NCBI RefSeq assembly: GCF_000632225.1
Contig: NZ_JFYV01000019.1
Coordinates: 1-59,700 of the forward strand
Source of the DNA: Sphingomonas sp. RIT328
GTDB taxonomy: Bacteria > Pseudomonadota > Alphaproteobacteria > Sphingomonadales > Sphingomonadaceae
Direction of reading: 5' to 3'
DNA: 59,700 bases
The notes beneath the pieces are model-generated. The model was not told where the DNA came from, ran no database searches, and saw only the letters and a program-made list of their open reading frames with translations. Shown here piece after piece: positions 25,521-35,634 of this stretch. Positions within the stretch are counted from its first letter, which is position 1. The number at the start of each line of letters is the position of its first letter. The position numbers and the translations under genes are program-made.

Positions 25521-27362
25521 TCAGCCCTTCGCGGGCGGCACGCTGCGCGTCGCATCGAGGAAGGCGGTGACCCAGACGAGCGGGGCGTTCCAGTTGATCG
25601 CCACCTCGTTCACCGTGAACGCCTGCCAGTCGTCGCGCCAGCAGGTCTGGCCGATACAGCCCTTGAGCTGCGCGTCGGCGGTGCCCGCGCCGTCATTGGG
25701 GCCGCCCGACAGCACGCCCGGCGGCGGCGCGGGGAAACGCGGATCGGCTGCCTGCGCCCAGAAGCGGTGGTGCGGATGGCGCATCGGCCGGCTGCCGAAG
25801 CCGGTGACGTAGGAGCGATCGAGCGCGTTGCGGCCGAAGACGTAGTCGGCGACGTCGATCATCGCGGCGCGATAGGCGGGGCGATGGCTGATCTGCCATG
25901 CGACGCCGAGCAGCATCGCGCGGTTGAGCAAGGTCGCGTTGGAGCCCCAGACGTATTTCCGGCCTGCCAGCGGCAATTGGTAGCCGCTGCGCGCGCGCTC
26001 GGCGAGCAGCCGGTCGGCGAGGCGCAGCAGCTGCGCGCGGATCGCGGCTTCGGTCGCCGCGGGCAGGCGGTTGGGCGTCGTCGCCAGCGTCATCATCCCG
26101 GCGAGCGCGGTGCTGCCCCAGCTGAGATCGACGCCGTCGTCGACCAGATAGGGCGAGGTGGTGATGACCTGGGCATAGGCCGGATCGCCGGTGGTGACGA
26201 ACAATTGCGCCGCCGCCCAGAAGCGTTCGTCGCTCACCGTCCTGTCGCCATAGCCGCCGCTGCCGGTGAAGTCGGAGCTGGCATAGAGATCGGGCACGCG
26301 CGTGGCCGCCGCCCAGCCGCGTGTCGCGGCGGCGAGGGCGGCGGCGGCGAAGGCGGGGTCGCGCTCGCGCCAGATCCGCGCCGCCTGCGCCGCGACCGCG
26401 ACCATGTTGAGCGTCGCCGCGGTGGTCGGCGGATAGAGGAAGCGCGGCATCGGATCGGCGGCGGGCGCGGTCGGCAGCGGCGTCCAGGCGACGTCGGCGA
26501 CCTTGCTGTGGACGAGGCCGCCCGCATCGATGGTGCGGAAATCGCGCGCCGGCGCCCCGCGATCGGTGGTGAAGGCGACGGTGAGCGAGCGACCGGCGGG
26601 GATTTGCATCGCGAGCAGGAAGCGCACCTCGACCTTCGCCTCGTCGAGCAGATCGTCGGTGCCGTTGCCGTTCTCGGGCAAGGCGAGCCGTCCGTCGGCG
26701 AAGGCGTTCGCATCGCCGAGCGCGGCGAGCCGTTCGTGCAGATCGAGCAAGGTCCAGGCGGATAGGCCGCCGTTGACGACATATTTGCCCTGGTCGCCGG
26801 CATCATACCAGCCGCCGGTGGTGTCGAGCGTATAGTCGCAGCCCGGCCAGGTGACGCCGCGCTGGTCGCGGCCGTGGAAACAGGTGACGCGCTCGTGCGG
26901 ATGACCGGCGGCGCGGGCGAGGTCGGGACGCGGCACATAGCGCGCGAGGATCGGTACGCCGCTGCGCTGCTGGTAGAAGAAGCTCATCGCCGCGGTGGCG
27001 GCATCGGCATAGGGGCGATCGAGGATCGCGAACGGCTGGCTGCGCGCGCTGCCGACGGCGAGCCGATAGCGGCCGGGGCGCGTCACGCTATCGAAGCGGA
27101 TGCGCGCGACGCGCTCGCCCGAGCCGGGATCGACGCCGAACGGCTCGGTCGTGCCGTGCGCCACCGTGCGCCCGGCGGTGTCGAGCAATTGCCAGTCCTG
27201 CGGCGCCTCCGTCGGCGTGGCGAGGATCGCGGTCTTGGGGCCGTGCGTCTCGTAACCGATCTGGTCGACGCGGATCGGACTGGCCGCGGGTTCCGGCGCG
27301 GGCGCCGCGGCGGCGAGGATCAGCGCGAGCGGAATCGTCCACAGGCCTCGGTTGCGTCGCAT
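25521..27362 (-). CDS. Glycoside hydrolase family 9 (endoglucanase/cellodextrinase type)
   Basis: A 613-residue exported GH9 enzyme that cleaves beta-1,4-glucans by inversion. ATG at 27362 follows GGGGGGAG at good spacing and gives a signal peptide ending AAAAPAP. Residues about 30-115 form an Ig-like N-terminal domain (IRVDQIGYETHGPKTAIL). The alpha6/alpha6 barrel has the base motif WYDAGDQGKYVVNGG, the substrate-binding His in HPHHRFWAQ and the acid Glu in VNEVAINWNAPLVWV. An Ig-like module with this catalytic type is common in exo-acting GH9 enzymes. The TonB receptor directly upstream may import its products. Confidence 0.93.
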   Translation of the reverse strand: MRRNRGLWTIPLALILAAAAPAPEPAASPIRVDQIGYETHGPKTAILATPTEAPQDWQLLDTAGRTVAHGTTEPFGVDPGSGERVARIRFDSVTRPGRYRLAVGSARSQPFAILDRPYADAATAAMSFFYQQRSGVPILARYVPRPDLARAAGHPHERVTCFHGRDQRGVTWPGCDYTLDTTGGWYDAGDQGKYVVNGGLSAWTLLDLHERLAALGDANAFADGRLALPENGNGTDDLLDEAKVEVRFLLAMQIPAGRSLTVAFTTDRGAPARDFRTIDAGGLVHSKVADVAWTPLPTAPAADPMPRFLYPPTTAATLNMVAVAAQAARIWRERDPAFAAAALAAATRGWAAATRVPDLYASSDFTGSGGYGDRTVSDERFWAAAQLFVTTGDPAYAQVITTSPYLVDDGVDLSWGSTALAGMMTLATTPNRLPAATEAAIRAQLLRLADRLLAERARSGYQLPLAGRKYVWGSNATLLNRAMLLGVAWQISHRPAYRAAMIDVADYVFGRNALDRSYVTGFGSRPMRHPHHRFWAQAADPRFPAPPPGVLSGGPNDGAGTADAQLKGCIGQTCWRDDWQAFTVNEVAINWNAPLVWVTAFLDATRSVPPAKG

Positions 27363-27482
27363 CGCTCGTCTCCCCCCAATCAGCTGCGCCTTCATAGCGA
27401 CTGAAAATGCAATTGAAGCAGCTATTTAGTCTATAACTCAGGGCAGGGCCGATCGTCTCGGCCGGTGCCGCTGCCGGGGAAG

Positions 27483-27510
27483 GTGACGGCGCCGGTGGTG
27501 GCGCCGTCAC
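27483..27510. terminator. Strong hairpin between TonB receptor and GH9 gene
   Basis: GTGACGGCGCC (27483-27493) and GGCGCCGTCAC (27500-27510) are perfect 11-bp inverted arms around a 6-base loop, directly after the receptor stop codon and upstream of the GH9 gene. No U-run follows on the minus strand, so it may attenuate readthrough or protect a 3' end rather than fully terminate. Confidence 0.5.
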
Positions 27511-27516
27511 GATCGG

Positions 27517-30339
27517 TCAGAACGAATATTTCAGGCTGGCGAGCGCGGTCGTCCCCGAATTGACGATGTCGGAGATCGCCAGCGAGCGGCGGCCGATATG
27601 CGCCCAATAGGTATAGCTGTTGAACAGATTGGCGATCGAGACGTCGCCCTTCACGCCATGGCCGAAATCGGCACCGACGTGCAGGTCGACGCGCCGGATC
27701 GGCCGCACCCAGCGCTGATCCCAGCCGGTCGGCTGACCCAGATAGCTGTACGATTCGAGATAGGCGCCGGTGTAGCTGTAGAGGGCGTCGATCGAGAGTC
27801 CGTGCAGCGCATAGAAGACGCGGCCCTGTGCGATCACGTCGGGGGCGTTCTGGATCGGCGCTTCGTTGCCGCCACCGATATCGACCTTGGTCCACTGGCG
27901 GGTCAGGTTGGCGCCGATCCCGAAGCCGCGCAGCGCGCCGGGCAGCTCGACGAAGGTCTTCTGCGTCTGGAATTCGAGCCCGTAGATATTGCCGCCGCCG
28001 CCGTTGCGCGGCTGGTTGACGAAGGTCTGGTTGGTGCCGTCGCTGGTCGCGGTGTTGAGCAGCATCGTGCCGCTGTCGTACATGTAGTTGCGCAGCCGCT
28101 TGTAATAGCCGCCGAGCATCGCATAGCCCGAGGGCGCGAAATTCCATTCGACCGACGTGTCGACGTTGGTCGCACGGATCGCCTTGAGATCGGGATTGCC
28201 CTGCACGATCGTGGTCTTGCCGTCGTCGCCGGTCCGGCTCGTCGCGCTGCCACCCAATTGGAAGAAGGGCGGGCGCGTGTAGGATTGCCAGATGTCGCCG
28301 CGGGCGACGATGCCGGACGTCGGCCGCCAGTTGACGAACAGGCTGGGCAGCAGCGCGTCGTAATGCGAGCGATTGCCGGCGAAGGCGCCGGGCTGCTCGA
28401 CCTTGCCGACGTAACGGATCTGCCAATAGGTGTTGCGGATGTCGGTATGTTCGAAGCGGATGCCGGGGATGATCTCCACGTCGCCCGTCTTCAGCGTCGT
28501 GGTCGCATAGCCGGCGCTGACCGTCTCGCTGCCCTTGAGCGTGCCGCAATTGCGGTTGTTGACGTACAGATCGCCGCAGGTGTCGAAGCTGTTGTACGGC
28601 GTCCCGTCGAAATTGGCGGCGAATTGATATTTGTTGAAGAGGTCGAACAGCGCCTGCTTGTCGAAGCGCGGCAGCGACCATTCGTACAGGCCGGGATAGG
28701 TGTGCGCATAACGGCCGCCGGTCAGGCCCAAGGCGGCCCAGGTCGCGGTCTTGCCAAGGTAATTGGCGACATAGTCGGTCGTCCAGTCGCGGCTGGTGAC
28801 GGTGCGGCGGCTGGTCTGCACCTTGGCGCCGAACGCGACCGACTGCACGATCCCGGCCTGATCCGACAGATCGCGGCTGAAGTCGATCCGGCTGCCCCAT
28901 TTGCGCTGGCCGCTGAACTGTTCGGTGAGCTGGCCGGCGCGGCGGGCGGGCAGCACATCGGCCGCATGGTCGAAGGCGTCGAAGATCGCCGGATTGAGCA
29001 GGGCGACCGGATATTCGTCGCGATAGCCGATCGACTGGCCGCCGAGCGGATATTTCGCGCCGTTAGTATATTTGTCCGACTGGTTGCTGCGCGCCGAGGC
29101 CTCGATATGATTGGGCCGGTTGTTGTGGCCTTCGCTGAAGAACAGTTCCGGGGCGATCTTCCAGCCGCCGAGCTGCGCCGCGCCGCCGAACGCCGCGGTG
29201 GCGAGGATCGACGTTTCGGGATTGGTCTCGAAATAATTGCGCACCGAAACCGCCGGCACGACGAGCTGGTAGCGATCCGTACCTGCCGTCTGCACCCATG
29301 ACTTGGTGCCGCCGTTGAACTGCGCGAGGGTCGAATCCTGCGTCGTCATCGCCTTGGCATAGCTGCCGCGCAGATAGAGCTGCGTGCCGTCCGCGCCGCG
29401 CCAGTCGAGCGAGCCGTTGCCGCCGAAGCGGTTGGTCGCGCCGCTCGACACGCCCGCGTCGAAGCCGGTCAGCGCCGCGTTGCGTTCGGGATCGAGGCCG
29501 GGATAGGCGTGGCCCTTGGCATCGGCGGCATTGGCATAGCCCCAGCTGCCGTCGTCATGCGCCGATTGCGCGCCGCGGATCTCGCTGTTGGTATAGGTGC
29601 GCCGCTCGAAATAGCCGCTGACGTAGACGCCCATCTGATGATCGGGGCCGAAACGCGTCGACAGCGCCGCCGCGGCGCCGCCGCCCAGCCCGTCGTCGTG
29701 ATATTTGCGCGCGCGCGTCTCGATCCGGCCGAGCGCGGTCAGGCTGCCGTGCGGCGCGTCGCCATAGTCGAAGGCGGTCGGCGTGCGGAAATCGACGGTG
29801 CCGCCGATCGCATCGCCGTCCATGTCGGCGCGCGACGCCTTGTTGAGCACGATCGTGTTGAGGCCGGTCGGCGGCAGCAGGCTGAGCTGCACGCCGCGGC
29901 TGTACGGCTGGCCCTGCGCGACGTTGACGCCGTTGATTAGGTTGACGTTATATTCGGAATTGAGACCGCGGATCGCGACATACATACCCTCGCCGCGCGA
30001 CGCGCCGTCGACTCCGCCGATGAACGACGAGCCGGTGTTGACGACGTTGACGCCGGGCAGCAGGCCGAGCGCCTCGGCGACGTTGTGCACGGCGGTGTGG
30101 CGCAGATCCTCCTCGGAGAGCACGGCGATCGGCTGCGCCGCGGCGAACTGGATGGCGGCGGCCTGTTTGCGCGTGCCGATGACGACGATGTCGCCGGCGC
30201 GATCGTCCCGGCCCGAGGCGCCGGCAGCCGTGGCGTCCGCGGCGGCGGCCTGCGCCGGCTCCTGCTGCGCGAGCGCCGGTGCGGCGCAGATGGTCATCGT
30301 GCCGGCCAGCAGCACGCTCTTGAATGGCAATCGCAACAT
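27517..30339 (-). CDS. TonB-dependent receptor (Caulobacter type)
   Basis: A 940-residue outer-membrane receptor. ATG at 30339 has GGGGGA just upstream and yields a signal peptide ending APALAQQ. The plug begins at about residue 50 (DIVVIGTRKQAAAIQFAAA, GLLPGVNVVNTG, IRGLNSEYNVNLINGVNV, NKASRADMDGDAIGG). The DMDGDAIGG segment is typical of sphingomonad/Caulobacter carbohydrate receptors. There is no N-terminal STN signalling domain, so it should not drive the adjacent sigma factor in the FecA manner. It ends with the aromatic LASLKYSF. Position before GH9 suggests import of glucan or xyloglucan fragments; substrate inferred. The leader can form a long hairpin (30361-30390). Confidence 0.9.
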   Translation of the reverse strand: MLRLPFKSVLLAGTMTICAAPALAQQEPAQAAAADATAAGASGRDDRAGDIVVIGTRKQAAAIQFAAAQPIAVLSEEDLRHTAVHNVAEALGLLPGVNVVNTGSSFIGGVDGASRGEGMYVAIRGLNSEYNVNLINGVNVAQGQPYSRGVQLSLLPPTGLNTIVLNKASRADMDGDAIGGTVDFRTPTAFDYGDAPHGSLTALGRIETRARKYHDDGLGGGAAAALSTRFGPDHQMGVYVSGYFERRTYTNSEIRGAQSAHDDGSWGYANAADAKGHAYPGLDPERNAALTGFDAGVSSGATNRFGGNGSLDWRGADGTQLYLRGSYAKAMTTQDSTLAQFNGGTKSWVQTAGTDRYQLVVPAVSVRNYFETNPETSILATAAFGGAAQLGGWKIAPELFFSEGHNNRPNHIEASARSNQSDKYTNGAKYPLGGQSIGYRDEYPVALLNPAIFDAFDHAADVLPARRAGQLTEQFSGQRKWGSRIDFSRDLSDQAGIVQSVAFGAKVQTSRRTVTSRDWTTDYVANYLGKTATWAALGLTGGRYAHTYPGLYEWSLPRFDKQALFDLFNKYQFAANFDGTPYNSFDTCGDLYVNNRNCGTLKGSETVSAGYATTTLKTGDVEIIPGIRFEHTDIRNTYWQIRYVGKVEQPGAFAGNRSHYDALLPSLFVNWRPTSGIVARGDIWQSYTRPPFFQLGGSATSRTGDDGKTTIVQGNPDLKAIRATNVDTSVEWNFAPSGYAMLGGYYKRLRNYMYDSGTMLLNTATSDGTNQTFVNQPRNGGGGNIYGLEFQTQKTFVELPGALRGFGIGANLTRQWTKVDIGGGNEAPIQNAPDVIAQGRVFYALHGLSIDALYSYTGAYLESYSYLGQPTGWDQRWVRPIRRVDLHVGADFGHGVKGDVSIANLFNSYTYWAHIGRRSLAISDIVNSGTTALASLKYSF

Positions 30340-30360
30340 GTCAGTCCCCCAAAATGAGTC

Positions 30361-30390
30361 CACCCGCCCTTCGCGGACGAAGGACGGGTG
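30361..30390 (-). promoter_or_regulatory. Long leader hairpin upstream of the TonB receptor
   Basis: Arms CACCCGTCCTTCG and CGAAGGGCGGGTG (minus strand) pair over all 13 positions around a 4-base loop, with one G-U wobble. On the plus strand that position is a C-A mismatch, which suggests that selection acts on minus-strand RNA. It ends about 15 bases before the receptor's Shine-Dalgarno and could protect the 5' end or adjust translation. Confidence 0.45.
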
Positions 30391-30490
30391 CAGCCGGAAG
30401 GACGCAGCGCCGGTGGAGATTCCCCATCGGCAAAAAGGATCGTTTTGGTCATATCCCTGTCACCGATCGGCCCTAACGTGTCGCGAGGCG

Positions 30491-31003
30491 ATGATTGCAA
30501 GGACGGGTGGAGTGACGCTGGCGCCAATCGACGCTGCCGAAATCAACGCGCTGCGCCAGTATCTTCGCCGCCGGCTGCGCGATCCCGCCGATGTCGACGA
30601 CCTGATGCAGGACGTCTATCTGCGGCTGCTCACCACTCAGGCGTCAGCGGTCGACCATGCCGCGGGCTATCTCCGGCGGATCGCCGCCAATCTGATGATC
30701 GACCGGCATCGCCGGCAGGTGACGCGGTTGTTTGACCGGCATCTGCCGCTTGACGACAGCATCGCCGCCGCCGGCGCGCTCGGTCCGGATCGCGCCGTCG
30801 CGGCGCGCCAGCAGCTGCGCCGCCTCGACGCCGCGCTCGATGCGCTGCAACCGATCGCGCGTGACACGTTCCTGCTCGTGCGCGTCGAGGGGCTGAGCCA
30901 CAAGGAGGCGGCGCGGCGGATCGGCGTCACCCCCAAAGCGGTGTCGCATCACGTCGAGCGGACGCTGGCGCGGCTCGCCGACCGGTTGGAGATGGTCGAG
31001 TGA
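30491..31003 (+). CDS. ECF sigma factor (FecI-like)
   Basis: A 170-residue sigma-70 family protein of extracytoplasmic-function type. Region 2 has LRQYLRRRLRDPADVDDLMQ with DVYLRLL and AAGYLRRIAANLMIDRHRR; region 4 has LDALQPIARDTFLLVRVEGL and SHKEAARRIGVTPKAVSHHV. ATG at 30491 is chosen; GTG at 30512 behind GGTGGA is a good alternative. No anti-sigma (FecR) gene lies next to it. Its stop overlaps the GTG start of the EEP hydrolase (GTGA), so the two are co-translated. It diverges from the TonB receptor and may control that receptor or the hydrolase. Confidence 0.87.
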   Translation: MIARTGGVTLAPIDAAEINALRQYLRRRLRDPADVDDLMQDVYLRLLTTQASAVDHAAGYLRRIAANLMIDRHRRQVTRLFDRHLPLDDSIAAAGALGPDRAVAARQQLRRLDAALDALQPIARDTFLLVRVEGLSHKEAARRIGVTPKAVSHHVERTLARLADRLEMVE

Positions 31004-31866
31004 GCGGCCGGCGCTCCCGCGCGCTGCGGCTGTTCGCCGCCGCGACGATCGGGCTCGGCCTCGTCGGCGCGGCACCGGCGGCGCGTCCCGACCTGCGCGT
31101 GATGACCTTCAACGTCCGCTATCCCAATCCGGACGACGGCGCCAATCGCTGGGCCGACCGGCGCGCGCTGTTCGTCGCCACCGTCCGCGCGGCGGATCCG
31201 GACGTGATCGGCACGCAGGAGCTGTTCCAGGCGCAGGGCGACGACATCGTGCGGGCGCTGCCGCGCTTCCGCTGGTTCGGGTGCGACCGGTTCGGCGGCC
31301 ATGCCGACGAGCATATGGGGATCGTCTATCGGCGCGACCGGCTGCGGCTGCTGCGTCACGGTCGCTTCTGGCTGTCGCCGACGCCGTCGCGGCCGGGCAG
31401 CCTCGGCTGGGGCGCGACGCTGCCGCGGATGGCGAATTGGGGCGTGTTCGAGACGCGCGCGACGCCGCGCTGGCGGTTCCTGCTGCTCGATACGCATCTC
31501 GCCAATCGCGACAGCGAGGATGCGGTGGCGCGGCAGCGTTCGGCGGCGCTGATCGCGCGCCGCCTGCCGGCGCTGGCGCACGGGCTGCCGATCGTGCTGA
31601 CCGCCGATCTCAACGCGGTGCCGGACAGCGCGGCGCATCGACGGCTGACGGCGCTGCTCACCGACGTCTGGGAGCAAGCGGAGCTGCGCGCAGGGCCGGC
31701 GGGGACCTTTCACGACTTCACCGGCGTGCCGGGCGACCGGATCGACTATATCCTGGTGCGCGGCTTCCGGCCGGTGTCGGCGCGGGTGCTGACCGATCAT
31801 GACGGCAAGCGCTATCCGTCGGACCATTTCCCGGTCGTCGCCGATCTCGATCGGACCGCGCGCTGA
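31000..31866 (+). CDS. Exported endonuclease/exonuclease/phosphatase-family hydrolase
   Basis: A 288-residue EEP-superfamily phosphoesterase with an N-terminal signal peptide ending VGAAPAARP. Catalytic motifs: MTFNVRYPNPDDGANRW (Asn), GTQELFQ (metal Glu), LLDTHLANR, LTADLNAVPDS (Asp and Asn), RIDYILVRG and YPSDHFPVVADL (Asp-His pair). Members act on phosphodiesters, including nucleic acids, phospholipids and inositol phosphates; a secreted phosphodiesterase is likely. The GTG start is fixed by overlap with the sigma factor stop. Confidence 0.88.
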   Translation: MSGRRSRALRLFAAATIGLGLVGAAPAARPDLRVMTFNVRYPNPDDGANRWADRRALFVATVRAADPDVIGTQELFQAQGDDIVRALPRFRWFGCDRFGGHADEHMGIVYRRDRLRLLRHGRFWLSPTPSRPGSLGWGATLPRMANWGVFETRATPRWRFLLLDTHLANRDSEDAVARQRSAALIARRLPALAHGLPIVLTADLNAVPDSAAHRRLTALLTDVWEQAELRAGPAGTFHDFTGVPGDRIDYILVRGFRPVSARVLTDHDGKRYPSDHFPVVADLDRTAR

Positions 31867-31870
31867 TCGC

Positions 31871-32194
31871 TCAGCCGCGGTGCGGGCTGAGTGCGATCAC
31901 CGCCGCGCCGATCAGGCACAGGCCGGTGCCGGCGCAATCGTAGCGATCGGGCCGGACGCCTTCGACACGCCACAGCCAGAGCAAGGCGGCGGTGATGTAG
32001 ATGCCGCCATAGGTCGCATAGGCCCGCCCGGCCGCCGCCGCCTCGACCCGGGTGAGCAGCCATGCGAAGGCGACCAGCGCGAGGCATCCCGGGATCAGCC
32101 ACAGCGGCGAACGCGCCATCCGCAGCCACGCCCAGAAGGCGAAGCAGCCGGCGATCTCGGCAAGCGCGGCGGCGGCGTAGAGGACGAGCGTCAT
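31871..32194 (-). CDS. ynfA: YnfA/UPF0060 family small membrane protein
   Basis: A 107-residue integral membrane protein with four hydrophobic helices and the UPF0060 signature [20 protein letters not shown]. The length matches the family. UPF0060 proteins resemble small multidrug resistance transporters; the function is not well established. The frame is open upstream of the chosen ATG, but only the last part matches the family. It converges with the EEP gene, four bases apart. Confidence 0.92.
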   Translation of the reverse strand: MTLVLYAAAALAEIAGCFAFWAWLRMARSPLWLIPGCLALVAFAWLLTRVEAAAAGRAYATYGGIYITAALLWLWRVEGVRPDRYDCAGTGLCLIGAAVIALSPHRG

Positions 32195-32349
32195 CGCCAG
32201 CCCATAACAGGTCGCGGCCGGATTGGGGACGCGCGGGCGTCCGTCGACGGCACCGCGACGGCGAGGCGTGATGGTGCGCGCGCCGCTGTCGCCTCGCGTC
32301 GCGCCCGTGTCGCGGAAGTGCAAGCAACGCGCGCTAGGCTCGCCGCGCC

Positions 32350-33675
32350 ATGGCCAGCGCCCCACTCCTATCGCCCGGGCGGCCCGCCGTTTCGATGCAG
32401 CTCGGCTATAGCCTCGGCAATCTCGGCAAGAGCGTCGTGCTCACCGTGTTCGATACCTTCCTGCTCTATTATCTGGTGCGGATCGCCGGGGTGGCGCCGC
32501 TCGCGGCGGGCGGGCTGCTGGGCGCGGTGATGCTGTGGGACGGCGCGGCGGATGTCGGTGTCGCCTTCCTGACCGATCGCTCCGGCCATGTCGGCGCGTT
32601 GCGCCGGCTGGTGCTGATCGGCAGTCCGCTGTGCGCGATCAGCTTCTGGCTGATCTTCACGCTGCCGCCGGCCGACGGGTCGTGGCCGATCGCGCTTGCG
32701 GTGATGCTGTGCCGCGCCGGCTTCGCGCTCTGCGACATCGGGCACAATACGCTGATCGTCCGCTTTGCCGCCGATCCGCGCATCGCGGCGGGCGTGTCGG
32801 GGATGCGGCTGATCTGCAGTGCCGGCGGGGTCGGGCTGGTCGGGCTGGCGACCGCCGCGATCCTGACCGCGCCGCCGGCCGCGCGCGCGGCGACGATCGC
32901 CGCGGCGGCGATGATCGGCGGCGCGCTCTATGCCGGTACGCTGCTGGTCGCCGTGGTCGCGACGCGACGGCTGCCGGTGCCGCCGACGCCCGGCGGCGAG
33001 CGGCGCAGCGCTGCGGCGGTGATCGGCGACCTGTGGCGCAACCCGCCGTTCCGGCGGCTGCTCTGCCTGCTGCCGCTGCAATCGGGGCTGGTGCCGCTGT
33101 TCGTGCGGGCGCTCGCCTTCACCGGCGAGGCGACGCGCGGCGGCGCGCAATGGGCGGGACCGGCGCTGGCGACGATCGCGCTCGCGCAGGCGCTGTCGCT
33201 GCCGGTGTGGATGGTCGCCGCACGCTGGCGGCGTCCGCAGGCGCTGCTGGTGCTGGCGCATGGTGCGATGCTCGTCGCGCTCGCGATGCTCGCCGCCACG
33301 CTGGGTGCGGGCGTCGACGTCATCGGGCTGACGCTGATCGGCATCGCGCAGGCGGGGATGAACATGGCGATCTGGGCGATGCTGGCGATCGCGGTGCATC
33401 GCGGCGCGGGCGAGGGGGTGATGGACGAGGCGCTGCCGGTCGGCGTCTTCCTCGCCGTCATCAAGGCAAGCGGCGGTCTGGGCCATGCGCTGCTCGCGCT
33501 CGTCGTCGCCGCGGCGGCCTGCCCGCGGTGCGGCGCGACGCCGGGAATGGTCGCGACGATCGCCTGGCTGCTGCCGGCGCTGGGCTGCGGCGGCGTGCTC
33601 TGGCTGGTCCGGGGCAGCCGGCGATCGCCCGCCCCGCTTAGGGTTCCGGAGACCGTCGCATCCGCCCCGTCATGA
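32350..33675 (+). CDS. MFS transporter, GPH sugar:cation symporter-like
   Basis: A 441-residue inner-membrane protein with about twelve helices. The start matches glycoside-pentoside-hexuronide carriers: [20 protein letters not shown] then [12 protein letters not shown], followed by the helix 2-3 loop [20 protein letters not shown]. It probably moves a sugar or glycoside with a cation. No sugar gene is directly linked, so the substrate is open. The strong terminator at 33758-33784 lies 83 bp downstream and may also end this transcript. Confidence 0.85.
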   Translation: MASAPLLSPGRPAVSMQLGYSLGNLGKSVVLTVFDTFLLYYLVRIAGVAPLAAGGLLGAVMLWDGAADVGVAFLTDRSGHVGALRRLVLIGSPLCAISFWLIFTLPPADGSWPIALAVMLCRAGFALCDIGHNTLIVRFAADPRIAAGVSGMRLICSAGGVGLVGLATAAILTAPPAARAATIAAAAMIGGALYAGTLLVAVVATRRLPVPPTPGGERRSAAAVIGDLWRNPPFRRLLCLLPLQSGLVPLFVRALAFTGEATRGGAQWAGPALATIALAQALSLPVWMVAARWRRPQALLVLAHGAMLVALAMLAATLGAGVDVIGLTLIGIAQAGMNMAIWAMLAIAVHRGAGEGVMDEALPVGVFLAVIKASGGLGHALLALVVAAAACPRCGATPGMVATIAWLLPALGCGGVLWLVRGSRRSPAPLRVPETVASAPS

Positions 33676-33697
33676 AAGTTCATTTTATATTTGACGA

Positions 33698-33784
33698 CAG
33701 CTGATGAATAGGTCAGACCAATCATGCCGTTAGGCATCCTCCCCAACAGGATTCTCGGGGCCGCTTCGGCGGCCCTCTTTTTTT
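33698..33784 (+). ncRNA. Candidate trans-acting small RNA with three hairpins
   Basis: The AT-rich gap after the MFS gene ends in three stacked hairpins: ATGCC/GGCAT (33724-33737), ATCCT-CCCCAAC-AGGAT (33736-33752) and the terminator GGGCCGC-TTCG-GCGGCCC followed by U's. The second exposes CCUCCCC in its loop, a C-rich anti-Shine-Dalgarno motif common in alphaproteobacterial small RNAs. A TATATT box at 33686 would place the 5' end near 33698, though no clear -35 is seen. It could instead be the 3' UTR of the MFS mRNA. Confidence 0.42.
33758..33784 (+). terminator. Rho-independent terminator
   Basis: Perfect 7-bp stem GGGCCGC/GCGGCCC closed by the stable UUCG tetraloop, followed by TCTTTTTTTT on the plus strand. 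It is the clearest intrinsic terminator in the window. There is no T-run on the other strand, so it serves plus-strand transcripts only. Confidence 0.92.
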
Positions 33785-33793
33785 GCCCGCCGC

Positions 33794-34849
<1,056 letters not shown>

Positions 34850-34998
34850 TCAGCAGGAGAGACCCGCCGCATTGGGCCTGCACCGGGCAGCGTCAACCAG
34901 TGTTGCGCCCATCGGCCTGCCGCGACGGACGGATGGTTTCAGAAGGACATAGCCGCAGCTTGCCGCGCTCGTGCCGGGGGCGTAGATCGCCGGGGATC

Positions 34999-35634
34999 GT
35001 GGCTGCCCCTCTCCCTCCCGCCGGCAACGACGCGGCCGCATGCGACTTCGTCGTCATCGACGTCGAGACCGCCTGCGCGCGGGTGAGCAGCATCTGCCAG
35101 ATCGGCATCGTCGGCTTCGGCGACGGCGGCGAGCTGTTCAGCTACGAGACGTTGCTCGACCCGTGCGACGACTTCCACCCGATCAACACGCGCATCCACG
35201 GCATCGCCGCGCATCACGTCATCGGCCGGCCGACCTTCGCGCATGTCCATGCCGCGATCGGCCGCCATCTGGCCGGGCGCGTCACCGTCGCGCATTCGTC
35301 GTTCGACAAGGGCGCGCTCGCCGCGGCGTGCCGGGTGCATGCGCTGCCGGAGATCGCGACGACCTGGCTCGACAGCGTGCGGGTGGCGCGACGCGCCTGG
35401 CCCGATCTGCCCAATCACAAGCTTGGCGGGCTGGCGCGGTTCCTCGGCATCCCGCACCGCCACCATGATGCGCTGAGCGATGCGCGCGCCGCCGGCTGGG
35501 TTATGCTGCACGCGATCGAGCAGACCGGCCTGTCGCTCGCCGACTGGCTCGCGCCGCCGGTCAGGCGGGCGCGTGCCGCCCGCGCCGCGCCCCCCGCCGC
35601 CACTGGCGATAGCCGAGAACCGCCAGCAGCGTGA
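34999..35634 (+). CDS. DEDDh 3'-5' exonuclease (DnaQ-like)
   Basis: A 211-residue exonuclease-domain protein. Motif I is FVVIDVETACARVSSICQIG, motif II HSSFDKGALAAA, and the final motif HHDALSDARAA supplies the catalytic His and Asp, so all DEDDh residues are present. GTG at 34999 is preferred because the upstream extension looks random. Such stand-alone proteins trim single-stranded DNA or RNA; the exact role is unknown. Its 3' end overlaps the convergent permease gene by 74 bases. Confidence 0.85.
   Translation: MAAPLPPAGNDAAACDFVVIDVETACARVSSICQIGIVGFGDGGELFSYETLLDPCDDFHPINTRIHGIAAHHVIGRPTFAHVHAAIGRHLAGRVTVAHSSFDKGALAAACRVHALPEIATTWLDSVRVARRAWPDLPNHKLGGLARFLGIPHRHHDALSDARAAGWVMLHAIEQTGLSLADWLAPPVRRARAARAAPPAATGDSREPPAA

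Noticed and set aside
27517..31003. FecI-FecR-FecA type signalling system
   Set aside because: There is no FecR gene and the receptor has no N-terminal STN domain, so the classical cell-surface signalling set is not present.
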